Shown in pieces: positions 9,401 through 14,652 of a stretch of 15,062 bases of DNA. Position 1 is the stretch's first letter; every line of letters begins with the position of its first letter. This DNA comes from Bacillota bacterium (GTDB taxonomy: Bacteria; Bacillota; Clostridia; Clostridiales; Clostridiaceae). Below the pieces are notes generated by a model. It did no database searches. It was not told the origin of the DNA and saw only the letters and a program-made list of their open reading frames with translations. Made by a program: the position numbers and the translations under genes. The DNA lies in the NCBI GenBank assembly GCA_030706065.1, contig JAUZPH010000034.1, positions 1-15,062 of the forward strand, in the 5' to 3' direction.

Positions 9401-10144
9401 CTGCCAGCCGTTTATCTGCTCAATGGAGCAATAAGCCGGAGTATATGCACCACCGGCGGAGAGCATGGTACCATCCATTGACATCCTGTTATCCGGACCG
9501 GAAAGATATGCCCTTGCTTTTGCTATGCCGAAATCCGCTACCTTGGCTTCTCCCTTATTGTTGAGAAGCAGGTTATCGGGTTTGACATCCTGATGTATCA
9601 GGCCCTGCTCATGAGCATAATGCAGGCCTCGGGCAAACTGTATGGAAATATCCAGTATGCGTTCCAGGATTTCCTCGTCACTGCCACTGTAGAGGATCCC
9701 GTCTTCAATCCGGTTTTCAAGGCTGCCGCCCTCCATCCATTCCGCAAAAATCGAGGGGATGCCGTTAATCTCACGGACGTAATAACATGACACGATATGA
9801 GGGTGCAGGCCAAGGTTAATCCAGGCCTCGCATTCCCGGATGAACACGGCCTTTTGCTCCTGATTCCGAAACATACCGGCACGGGGCTGTTTCACAGCCA
9901 GGTCTGTATTCCAGCCTGTATGGTGTACGCGGAAAACTGCTCCCATACCGCCATTGATTGGGCCATCTTCCACCTTGTAGAGGTCCAGCAGCATATCGCC
10001 TTTTTTGATTTCTGTTGCAGCATTTATAAATTGTTCTTCAGGAGAAAACGAAGCGCTATTCCGGGCAGTCTCTTCCTCCGGTAGGATCTCGCCGGAGCTG
10101 ATGATGGTACTGCTGCTGTCGGCAATTGTAGTAGTATCTTTCAT
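6455..10144 (-). CDS. Ser/Thr protein kinase with TPR-like helices and two WD40 propellers
   Basis: This is a 1229-residue multidomain kinase. The kinase domain spans about 55-330: glycine loop GGMGAVFRV, ATP lysine K85, catalytic loop HQDVKPDN with D186 and N191, and D205-F-G. HQD replaces HRD, and the APE motif reads SIEQ. A TPR-like segment follows at about 345-385. WD40 blades form one propeller at about 475-775, a helical linker lies at 790-855, and a second propeller runs from about 865 to 1165, with many KLWD/GH signatures. The last 65 residues (PYLKIFLALHPDY, GFGWLRPGGVRQKL) look like a small conserved C-terminal domain I recall from other bacterial WD40 kinases. There is no membrane helix. 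A GTG at 10150 in the same frame lies inside the GGGGGAG site, so I prefer the ATG at 10144, 5 bases after it. It is the third gene of the operon, 21 bases after the phosphatase. It probably docks partners through the propellers and phosphorylates them. Confidence 0.9.
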   Translation of the reverse strand: MKDTTTIADSSSTIISSGEILPEEETARNSASFSPEEQFINAATEIKKGDMLLDLYKVEDGPINGGMGAVFRVHHTGWNTDLAVKQPRAGMFRNQEQKAVFIRECEAWINLGLHPHIVSCYYVREINGIPSIFAEWMEGGSLENRIEDGILYSGSDEEILERILDISIQFARGLHYAHEQGLIHQDVKPDNLLLNNKGEAKVADFGIAKARAYLSGPDNRMSMDGTMLSAGGAYTPAYCSIEQINGWQLTRRTDIWSWAVSVLEMFIGERLWQSGTIAGLGCEDYFETTRIDIPESMKALLRHCFREKEAERPHDFGEIEAVLLEIYENAAGKTYFREVSEAASDTADSLNNKALSFLDLGRPELAESYWKDALKLNPNHVPSVYNQNLYLWRSAIIDDEAAIRSVAAVHSNVNNHESVLALSQIWMECAMLQPAVKLLEEGYSKFNGDKEITSLLRNARTGLQALPSVGELLTGIDTIEAAACSPDGTKVLIGLLRSKMRLIDLMSSECLWNLEEYKRGGGEPIHSVSFSRDGRLMFSADRSEGKIWDTKSKKKLRAFPCEDREILAACTDGNTGSVILCGKVGYVLHIRNSLFPRKRAFSGHTAQVNSVCISSDGKLALTGSGNEHMINGDNSGDNTLRLWNIDDGSCLRIFEGHSTAVRAVSFLKNGTWALSCSEDKTLKLWDIESGNCLHTFTGHTYAVTCMALHPDGGLIASGDAGNNLKLWDLKSGRCLRTISFCPGEWCHYISCLTFTPNGKHLIYGGGLNATTLYSAEVAAPYITAPWMLSRIRTVRDSLDNDSLFKKALSEAQACLNDRDIAAALEKLKLARSVKGYENASAALETLSKISRYCIRKQFLGGWIEGEIEANQGKIASAAIHPSGNVFASCGESCEIKLWSMTSKQCILELSGHTQKIESVCFGPDGRYLLSGSADKTAKLWSADDGRCLYTFDKFSRTVNRVSFSPDGKSALFLSGMNSIDIVDLETRQYIYRDGGYSNLFSSAAFSPDGKSFVYDNCYTEYDTDETEYHELIAVGLKTRKALLSITGLHRERCHDVCFSPDGLSIYSGSCDGYIGISSASDGRSIERFPAHSSEVNALQLSPDGKYLLSAGSDRKVILWDADTGRDLFSFSAHKASVNAAALSNCCRYAVTGGSDGIIRIYYLDWEYEFPGWSDWDDGAEPYLKIFLALHPDYTESDFERLATELQRRGFGWLRPGGVRQKLAELKKLL

Positions 10145-10165
10145 AATCACTCCCCCACAAAAATA

Positions 10166-10942
10166 TTATCGGGCGATTTGAATATATACGGCAGAAATAT
10201 TATCCCTGCCGCCGCTCATGTTTGCTGTATCTATCAGATTTTTGCAAACTCTCTCAGGGCTTTTGCTGCTGTGCATGAGCCTCTGCAGCATCGCATCTCT
10301 TACCATGCCGTGGAGGCCGTCGCTGCAAAGCAGAATTCTGTCACCGGGGCGAAGCTTTTCTATAAAGGTATCCGGTGCTGCAGGAGCCGGCATACCTACA
10401 AATCTTGTTAGCCGGGTGCTTGATGGATGCCCTTTTGCAGCTTCGGGTGTCAGCTCGCCCTGTTCCACCATGATAGCTGCAAGATTATGATCCTTAGTGA
10501 CAGGCCGCAGACGCCGTTTATAGTACGGAAGCATGTATCCCCGGCAGTCACCGAGGTTTACGAATATGGCATATTCAGCCACAAGCCATACCCCGCAGAG
10601 GGCGGCTCCAAAGCTGAAGTAACCTGATTTATTCCCGATTTCAAAAATGCTGTTACTGACCATCTGCACTCCCTCCTCCAGCAAGCCGGCGGCATATTCC
10701 GGCGAAGCTGGCTTTCTCAGTTCCGAGGAGCTGTGCTTTACTAAATCCGGCAGTACCGAGGCTATCATCTCAGAGGTCTTTCCGCCCTGGGGGAGGCCGC
10801 CCATGCCGTCAGATACAGCAAAAAAACCCGTATCCCGGCACAGAATCACCTGGTCTTCATTTGACTGCCGCCGTTTACCGATGTCGGTGAGCCCTGAGGC
10901 AAGAAAGCTGTATTTGAAATAAGGCGTGTTTTCCGTCTTCAT
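10166..10942 (-). CDS. Soluble PP2C-family Ser/Thr protein phosphatase
   Basis: This 258-residue protein has all core PP2C (PPM) motifs in order: RRQSNED with D30, FAVSDGMGG with D45, NLGDCRGYM at 129-137, CSDGLHGMV with D208, and GGRDNISAV with D247. These aspartates coordinate the two metal ions used to remove phosphate from Ser/Thr. The length is typical of a stand-alone bacterial PP2C, without membrane helix or extra domain. The ATG at 10942 overlaps the TGA of the upstream kinase in an ATGA, so translation is probably coupled; GAGG lies 7 bases before the start. Placed between two kinases, it most likely reverses phosphorylation of the kinases, of the AAA+ protease, or of shared substrates. 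The operon partner is inferred from context; the enzyme class is clear. Confidence 0.94.
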   Translation of the reverse strand: MKTENTPYFKYSFLASGLTDIGKRRQSNEDQVILCRDTGFFAVSDGMGGLPQGGKTSEMIASVLPDLVKHSSSELRKPASPEYAAGLLEEGVQMVSNSIFEIGNKSGYFSFGAALCGVWLVAEYAIFVNLGDCRGYMLPYYKRRLRPVTKDHNLAAIMVEQGELTPEAAKGHPSSTRLTRFVGMPAPAAPDTFIEKLRPGDRILLCSDGLHGMVRDAMLQRLMHSSKSPERVCKNLIDTANMSGGRDNISAVYIQIAR

Positions 10943-12696
10943 AGTGCAGCCTCTATCATTTTTTTAAGCTCGGCGGCAGTTTTTATCTGAATCGCAGGTT
11001 TGTCAATAAGGGCAGCATCGATTACAGCCGCCAGCCTGCGGGGTATATGTGAGTTTCTGCTGCGGACGGGTACCGCGGAATTGGCCAGAGCCGCTGCAAA
11101 TATATCCTTACCTGAAAGATCTTTAGGGTATACACCTGTGAGCATGAAGTAATAGCTGGCTGCCGCGGCCCACACATCGACATCAGGCTTTGCATACCGG
11201 AAATTCAGTATCTGCTGGCGGGGCATGAAGCCGGGGGTACCTGCCAGTTCCCCGGTACGGGTATTTCCGGAGAGCCCTGCTGTTTCGAAAGCCTTGGCAA
11301 GGCCAAAGTCCGCCACCTTGGCTGTGGGGTGCAGGGGATTGCCGGTAAGGAAAACATTGCCCGGTTTAAAGTCACGGTGTACCACACCATTTGCGGTCTG
11401 AACTGTTCCGTCCTTTAATTTGACATCAACACTTGCAGCATGAGTGTATATTAGCCCATCCAATACCTGTAGTATAGTTTCTGTGGCATATTCAACAGAC
11501 AGCCTGCCTCCCATTCTGTCTATGACATTATCCAGGCTGCCCCCTTCACAAAACTCCTGAATGATGAAGAAGGTATCGCCCGAGCTGCCGTTTTTATACT
11601 GCCGGACAACATTTTTATGGTTGAGCTGCTGGGCAAGAAAGGCTTCACGGAGAAACATATTCCTGCTGCGTTCATTCACCGCAACCTGAGGCAGCATAAG
11701 CTTGAGAGCCAGCTGTTTGCCTGTGGTGGTTTCCTCCACCAGCCATGCCTCGCCCATACCTCCGCGGCCGAGGCTCCTTATCTTCCGGTATCCCGCAATC
11801 TCCTTCGCATCACCAACCCCGTTCATGGCTTGATAAAGCAGGAATTCAAGTACTTTCATAGGATCATTCCTGCAGGATGAGCATATATTGACATCGTCTT
11901 TACTGCCGCTTATCGCTGTACCGCATATGTCACATTTTTTATGCTGTTTCATCGCCTTTTCAAGAGCCCTGCGGACCTCTTCCGCCCTCCGCGCAGCTTC
12001 TTCTCTGGCAAGCCTCTCAGCCTCAGCCTTCTCCTTAGCGGCGAGCTCAGCTGCACGGCGTTCAGCTTCCTTTCGTTCAGCCGCAGCCTTTTCTCTTGCG
12101 CGCCTGTCTGCGGCCTCCTTCTCTTTAGCAGCAAGTTCAGCCGCACGCCTCTCCGCTTCCTTTCTGTCCTGTTCGGCTTTTTCTGCCGCTCTCCGCTGTT
12201 CTCCCTCCTTCCGCTTTCTTTCTGCGTTAATCTCCTGAAGTTTATTGTAGCAAGCCTCGCACAGAAGCAGGCCGTTACCATCCTTGAAGCGTTCATCGTG
12301 CTTTTCGGGAAGCTCATTCAGGCAGTCGCTGCAGTACTGAGGAATATATACAGACAATATAAGCTCGCAATCCGGCCCCAGTCCCAGTCTATCGCCAGCT
12401 TTCACTGGAAACTCATTATACCGCTGTCCCCGTGCATCCTCTACAGACATGGATTCCGGGCGCCTGCCGATTACGGATCCATTCAGATAGGTGGCGTTCA
12501 GACTCCCAAAGTCGCGGACTGTCACAGCCGGTGGTGTGATCTCCAGCATGCAGTGGTACCGGGATATTGTGCTTTCCGGAAACACAATGGAACAGTCGCT
12601 GCTTCTTCCGAGGATAAGTGATTCCTTGCTGTCATAACTGAATTCTTTGCCTGCAAGGTTGCCCTTGTTAACTTTTATGGTTATTTTGCTTGGCAT
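10939..12696 (-). CDS. FHA domain, two zinc ribbons, coiled coil and Ser/Thr protein kinase
   Basis: This is a 585-residue protein. Residues 1-118 form an FHA domain with G30-R31-S32, S45-x-x-H48, N67, T69 and N72-G73, the residues that read phosphothreonine. C122/C125/C146/C149 form a zinc-ribbon-like knuckle. Residues about 155-250 are a long charged coiled coil rich in Ala, Glu, Arg and Lys. C255/C258/C272/C275 form a second knuckle. The kinase domain is 303-585: glycine loop GRGGMGEAW, K332, H440-R441-D442, N447 and D463-F-G. There is a roughly 16-residue insertion before HRD. The APE motif reads MPRQQ, so the usual Glu is missing. There is no membrane helix. The ATG at 12696 follows a GGGGGG site by 5 bases. 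It is the first gene of the operon and shares ATGA with the phosphatase. The coiled coil may dimerise the kinase, and the FHA domain may recruit phosphorylated partners such as the WD40 kinase. Confidence 0.92.
   Translation of the reverse strand: MPSKITIKVNKGNLAGKEFSYDSKESLILGRSSDCSIVFPESTISRYHCMLEITPPAVTVRDFGSLNATYLNGSVIGRRPESMSVEDARGQRYNEFPVKAGDRLGLGPDCELILSVYIPQYCSDCLNELPEKHDERFKDGNGLLLCEACYNKLQEINAERKRKEGEQRRAAEKAEQDRKEAERRAAELAAKEKEAADRRAREKAAAERKEAERRAAELAAKEKAEAERLAREEAARRAEEVRRALEKAMKQHKKCDICGTAISGSKDDVNICSSCRNDPMKVLEFLLYQAMNGVGDAKEIAGYRKIRSLGRGGMGEAWLVEETTTGKQLALKLMLPQVAVNERSRNMFLREAFLAQQLNHKNVVRQYKNGSSGDTFFIIQEFCEGGSLDNVIDRMGGRLSVEYATETILQVLDGLIYTHAASVDVKLKDGTVQTANGVVHRDFKPGNVFLTGNPLHPTAKVADFGLAKAFETAGLSGNTRTGELAGTPGFMPRQQILNFRYAKPDVDVWAAAASYYFMLTGVYPKDLSGKDIFAAALANSAVPVRSRNSHIPRRLAAVIDAALIDKPAIQIKTAAELKKMIEAAL
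11995..12180 (-). repeat. Two-copy 30-residue (90-bp) tandem repeat in the kinase coiled coil
   Basis: Within the coiled coil the block beginning RKEAERRAAELAAKEK (residues about 178 and 208) occurs twice at a 30-residue spacing, so the DNA carries two diverged copies of a 90-bp unit. The copies differ at many synonymous sites, so the duplication is not recent or has been subject to drift. Boundaries are approximate. Such a unit can change coiled-coil length by recombination. Confidence 0.7.
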
Positions 12697-12766
12697 AATT
12701 ACCCCCCCTTAAATATATATATATTTTGAGAATTTAAAAGAAATGTACCGGAGCCCTTAATGAAGG

Positions 12767-12807
12767 AAAAAAACTCCTCGTGCTAATGTCGTGAGCAGCA
12801 GGAGGAG
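12767..12807 (-). terminator. Intrinsic terminator in the leader of the kinase operon
   Basis: On the minus strand CTCCTCCTGCT (12807-12797) pairs with AGCACGAGGAG (12784-12774), 10 of 11 positions matching, around a 12-base loop. Seven T residues follow at once (12773-12767). This is a good Rho-independent terminator pointing leftward, yet it lies 70 bases before the start of the FHA kinase and no gene lies upstream on that strand. It either attenuates the operon or ends a small RNA. Confidence 0.7.
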
Positions 12808-12812
12808 GAGCG

Positions 12813-12834
12813 TATCCATAAAAAACTATGGATA
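12813..12834. repeat. Perfect 8-bp inverted repeat beside the leader terminator
   Basis: TATCCATA (12813-12820) and TATGGATA (12827-12834) flank a 6-base spacer. In RNA it would be a short AU-rich hairpin directly upstream of the leader terminator. In DNA it could be an operator next to the candidate minus-strand -10 box at 12839-12834. Confidence 0.55.
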
Positions 12835-12877
12835 TCATATCAAGTCCGGTATATGGGTTAAATCGAAAATAATTCAA
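12834..12877 (-). promoter_or_regulatory. Weak candidate promoters for the kinase operon
   Basis: Two overlapping minus-strand possibilities exist. TTTAAC (12862-12857) with TATGAT (12839-12834) has a 17-base spacer and a good -10 box but a poor -35 box. TTGAAT (12877-12872) with TATACC (12853-12848) has an 18-base spacer and partial matches in both boxes. Either would start transcription upstream of the leader terminator. Neither is strong, and a promoter downstream of the terminator in the AT-rich 12697-12750 stretch is also possible. Confidence 0.3.
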
Positions 12878-12913
12878 TATTGGGAACAATCCGTGCAAAG
12901 CCGAAGTGTGGGG

Positions 12914-12942
12914 TTGCCTTTTTATGTAAAACAGAATATAAT
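12914..12942 (+). promoter_or_regulatory. Consensus sigma-A promoter for the MFS exporter leader
   Basis: TTGCCT at 12914-12919 and a perfect TATAAT at 12937-12942 are separated by 17 bases. Transcription would begin near 12949, about 330 bases before the exporter start. This is the best promoter match in the window. Confidence 0.8.
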
Positions 12943-12972
12943 ATATTATTATATATCTTAAGGAGATGAGAG

Positions 12973-13047
12973 TTGAAATGTGTCACTATTTGGTTCTTAC
13001 ACTTGGTTTGGCTTAATGTAGGGGAAGTCTGCCCTTTTTTAGGCTGA
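12973..13047 (+). CDS. Candidate 24-residue leader peptide
   Basis: A TTG at 12973 follows AAGGAGATGAGAG with 7 bases after AGGAG, an excellent ribosome binding site, and opens a 24-codon frame ending in TGA at 13045-13047. The peptide begins MKCVTIWFLHLVW and is hydrophobic, with two Trp and two Cys. An out-of-frame ATG at 12978 gives only a shorter peptide. Its place just after a consensus promoter and before an attenuator-like terminator makes a leader peptide more likely than a functional small protein. There is no homology evidence, so this remains inference from the binding site and context. Confidence 0.45.
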   Translation: MKCVTIWFLHLVWLNVGEVCPFLG

Positions 13048-13230
13048 ATAGAGTATAAGAATTATCTGGTGAACATGGAAGGCTCTTTTTGAAGATGCGG
13101 AAATTTAAACCTTTAGTATTCGTCTGAAAAAATATCGAATCTTCACCGATTTTTTGAAGGCGATAAATTAACAAATAAATTTCCACATCTATATATGTGT
13201 ATTTTTGCGTATTTTTTCAAATGCGTTTAA

Positions 13231-13269
13231 GGAAAGAGATTTTATGCTCTTTCCTTTTTTATTTTTTTT
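13231..13269 (+). terminator. Intrinsic terminator directly upstream of the MFS exporter
   Basis: GGAAAGAG (13231-13238) and CTCTTTCC (13247-13254) form a perfect 8-bp stem with an 8-base loop. It is followed by TTTTTTA and eight more T (13255-13269). The exporter's ribosome binding site GGAGGGG starts at 13270. No upstream plus-strand gene needs this terminator, so it probably conditions read-through into the exporter. Confidence 0.85.
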
Positions 13270-13282
13270 GGAGGGGATATAA

Positions 13283-14629
13283 GTGGACAGTTTAATTTTA
13301 GATAACAAAAACGGAATGAAGGCATTTACTCTTGTATGGTTCGGCCAGCTCATATCGCTGATGGGCACGGCTATGACAAAGTTTGCTCTGATGGTGTGGG
13401 CCTATGAGCAGACCGGAAAAGCATCAACCACAGCATTGCTCGGTTTCTTTGCAGTACTTCCCGCCGTTATTTTCGGCGCCTTTTCAGGAGTAGCTGTAGA
13501 TAAGTTCAGCAAGAAGAAGCTCCTGATTTACTCCGATATATGCTTCATAGCCTCGGGCTTTATCATGCTTGCATTATACAGCTCCGGCACGCTGAGGATA
13601 TGGCATCTGTATGCGGTAGAAGCGCTTTCCGGTTTCTTAGGAAGTTTGACAGGGCCTGCCTTTACCAGCGCCATAACTCTGATGATACCCAAGGATAAAT
13701 ACTCCAGGGCCAGCGGCATGAGATCCTTCTCCAACTATGCATCCCAAATATTCGCGCCGGTACTGGGAGGCTTTTTAGTGCTTCAAATCGGCTTTAAGGG
13801 AGTGATGATTGTTGACATAGTAACTTTTCTGGCCTCCATCGGAGCCGTGGCTGCAGTAAGGATTCCGCAAATGAGAAGCAGGAAGGCTGAGAAGGAGAAG
13901 AATTTATCGGAGGATGTTAAACTCGGCTTCAGATATATATTAGAAAGAAGAGGATTATTCGAATTATTGATTATTTTCACTGCCGTTAATTTTCTTGCCG
14001 GCCTCACTTACTTTGGCATTTTGCCGGCAATGATACTTGCAAGAACCGGCGGAGATAAAATGGTACTGGCAGGTGTTCAGGCTGCCCTGGGTTTGGGAGG
14101 GGTAATAGGAAGTATAGTGATAAGTGTCTGGAAGGGCCCTAAAAAACAGATTAATATGATTCTGATTGCAACAGCCTTGTCTTTCCTGATTGGAGATACT
14201 TTCCTTGCTTCAAATGCCGGCAAATATGTCTGGTATGGAGCGGCTTTTGTGTCATCATTCTTTATTCCGATACTTGTTGCCGGGCAGACAACCATTTGGC
14301 AGTCCAAGGTTGAACCATCGGTACAGGGAAGAGTATTTTCAATTAAGGGCATATGTCAGGAGGGACTGGCGCCTCTTGGCTATATCATGGGAGGTTTCCT
14401 GGCAGATTATTTCTTTGAGCCTGTCATGTCTGGACATGGAACACTCAATAGGCTGTTTGGATGGTACGTGGGCACTGAAAATGGCTCCGGCATGGCATTT
14501 ATGTTCCTGTGTTCGGGAGTAATAGGTACAGTGATATGCCTGAGCGGTTATTTATTAAAGTCTCTCAGGAAGGTGGAAAGTGACCTGCCGGATTTTGATG
14601 AGCAGCTTCCTGAAGCAGAGGAAGCATAA
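13283..14629 (+). CDS. MFS exporter of the macrolide-efflux (Mef-like) type
   Basis: This is a 448-residue protein with about 12 hydrophobic segments. Its N-terminal half reads like MefA-type transporters: FTLVWFGQLISLMGTAMTKF in helix 1, the motif-A-like loop GVAVDKFSKKKLLIYSD between helices 2 and 3, and GFLGSLTGPAFTSAI. Such proteins are proton-driven exporters in the cytoplasmic membrane; relatives export macrolides, but close specificity cannot be assigned. The start is a GTG at 13283, 6 bases after GGAGGGG. An acidic tail (SDLPDFDEQLPEAEEA) follows the last helix. Expression is probably controlled by the leader with its terminator. The gene is divergent from the kinase operon and convergent with the synthetase-like gene, from which a hairpin separates it. 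Confidence 0.85.
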   Translation: MDSLILDNKNGMKAFTLVWFGQLISLMGTAMTKFALMVWAYEQTGKASTTALLGFFAVLPAVIFGAFSGVAVDKFSKKKLLIYSDICFIASGFIMLALYSSGTLRIWHLYAVEALSGFLGSLTGPAFTSAITLMIPKDKYSRASGMRSFSNYASQIFAPVLGGFLVLQIGFKGVMIVDIVTFLASIGAVAAVRIPQMRSRKAEKEKNLSEDVKLGFRYILERRGLFELLIIFTAVNFLAGLTYFGILPAMILARTGGDKMVLAGVQAALGLGGVIGSIVISVWKGPKKQINMILIATALSFLIGDTFLASNAGKYVWYGAAFVSSFFIPILVAGQTTIWQSKVEPSVQGRVFSIKGICQEGLAPLGYIMGGFLADYFFEPVMSGHGTLNRLFGWYVGTENGSGMAFMFLCSGVIGTVICLSGYLLKSLRKVESDLPDFDEQLPEAEEA

Positions 14630-14630
14630 A

Positions 14631-14652
14631 AGTGGGCCAAGGGAGGCCCACT
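14631..14652. terminator. Hairpin between convergent genes
   Basis: AGTGGGCC (14631-14638) and GGCCCACT (14645-14652) form a perfect GC-rich 8-bp stem with a 6-base loop. It begins one base after the exporter stop, and its right arm includes two bases of the minus-strand gene's TAG. On the minus strand TTTTA follows the stem; on the plus strand only AAATATTTG. It is a plausible terminator leftward and a weaker one rightward. Confidence 0.65.

Larger units (their letters stand above)
12949..13282 (+). promoter_or_regulatory. Attenuator-type leader of the MFS exporter
   Basis: The region from the predicted start site to the exporter start codon is about 330 bases and contains a small translated-looking ORF (12973-13047), several AU-rich hairpin-forming segments (for example around 13127-13159) and an intrinsic terminator at 13231-13260, only 22 bases before the exporter start. 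CTCTTTTT at 13083-13090 can pair with the terminator's left arm GGAAAGAG (13231-13238) over 8 bases including two G-U pairs, a possible antiterminator. A second tiny frame of 10 codons (MRKFKPLVFV) lies at 13095-13127, with GGAAGG 12 bases before it. The arrangement matches ribosome-mediated attenuation known for several Gram-positive antibiotic-resistance genes. The inducer cannot be read from the sequence. Confidence 0.6.

Noticed and set aside
11941..12621. 226-codon plus-strand ORF opposite the FHA kinase
   Set aside because: Its Ser/Leu/Phe-rich sequence is the mirror of the Ala/Glu/Arg coiled coil; no independent coding evidence.
12734..12838. 34-codon minus-strand ORF across the leader terminator of the kinase operon
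   Set aside because: No ribosome binding site before its ATG, and it runs through the terminator hairpin; probably chance, though a leader peptide cannot be excluded.
12886..12918. GCAAAGCC followed by GGGTTGCC, recalling pieces of a class I cyclic di-GMP riboswitch
   Set aside because: The other conserved parts and the two-helix fold are not visible, and the stretch lies upstream of the plus-strand promoter's -10 box, so it would not be in that transcript.
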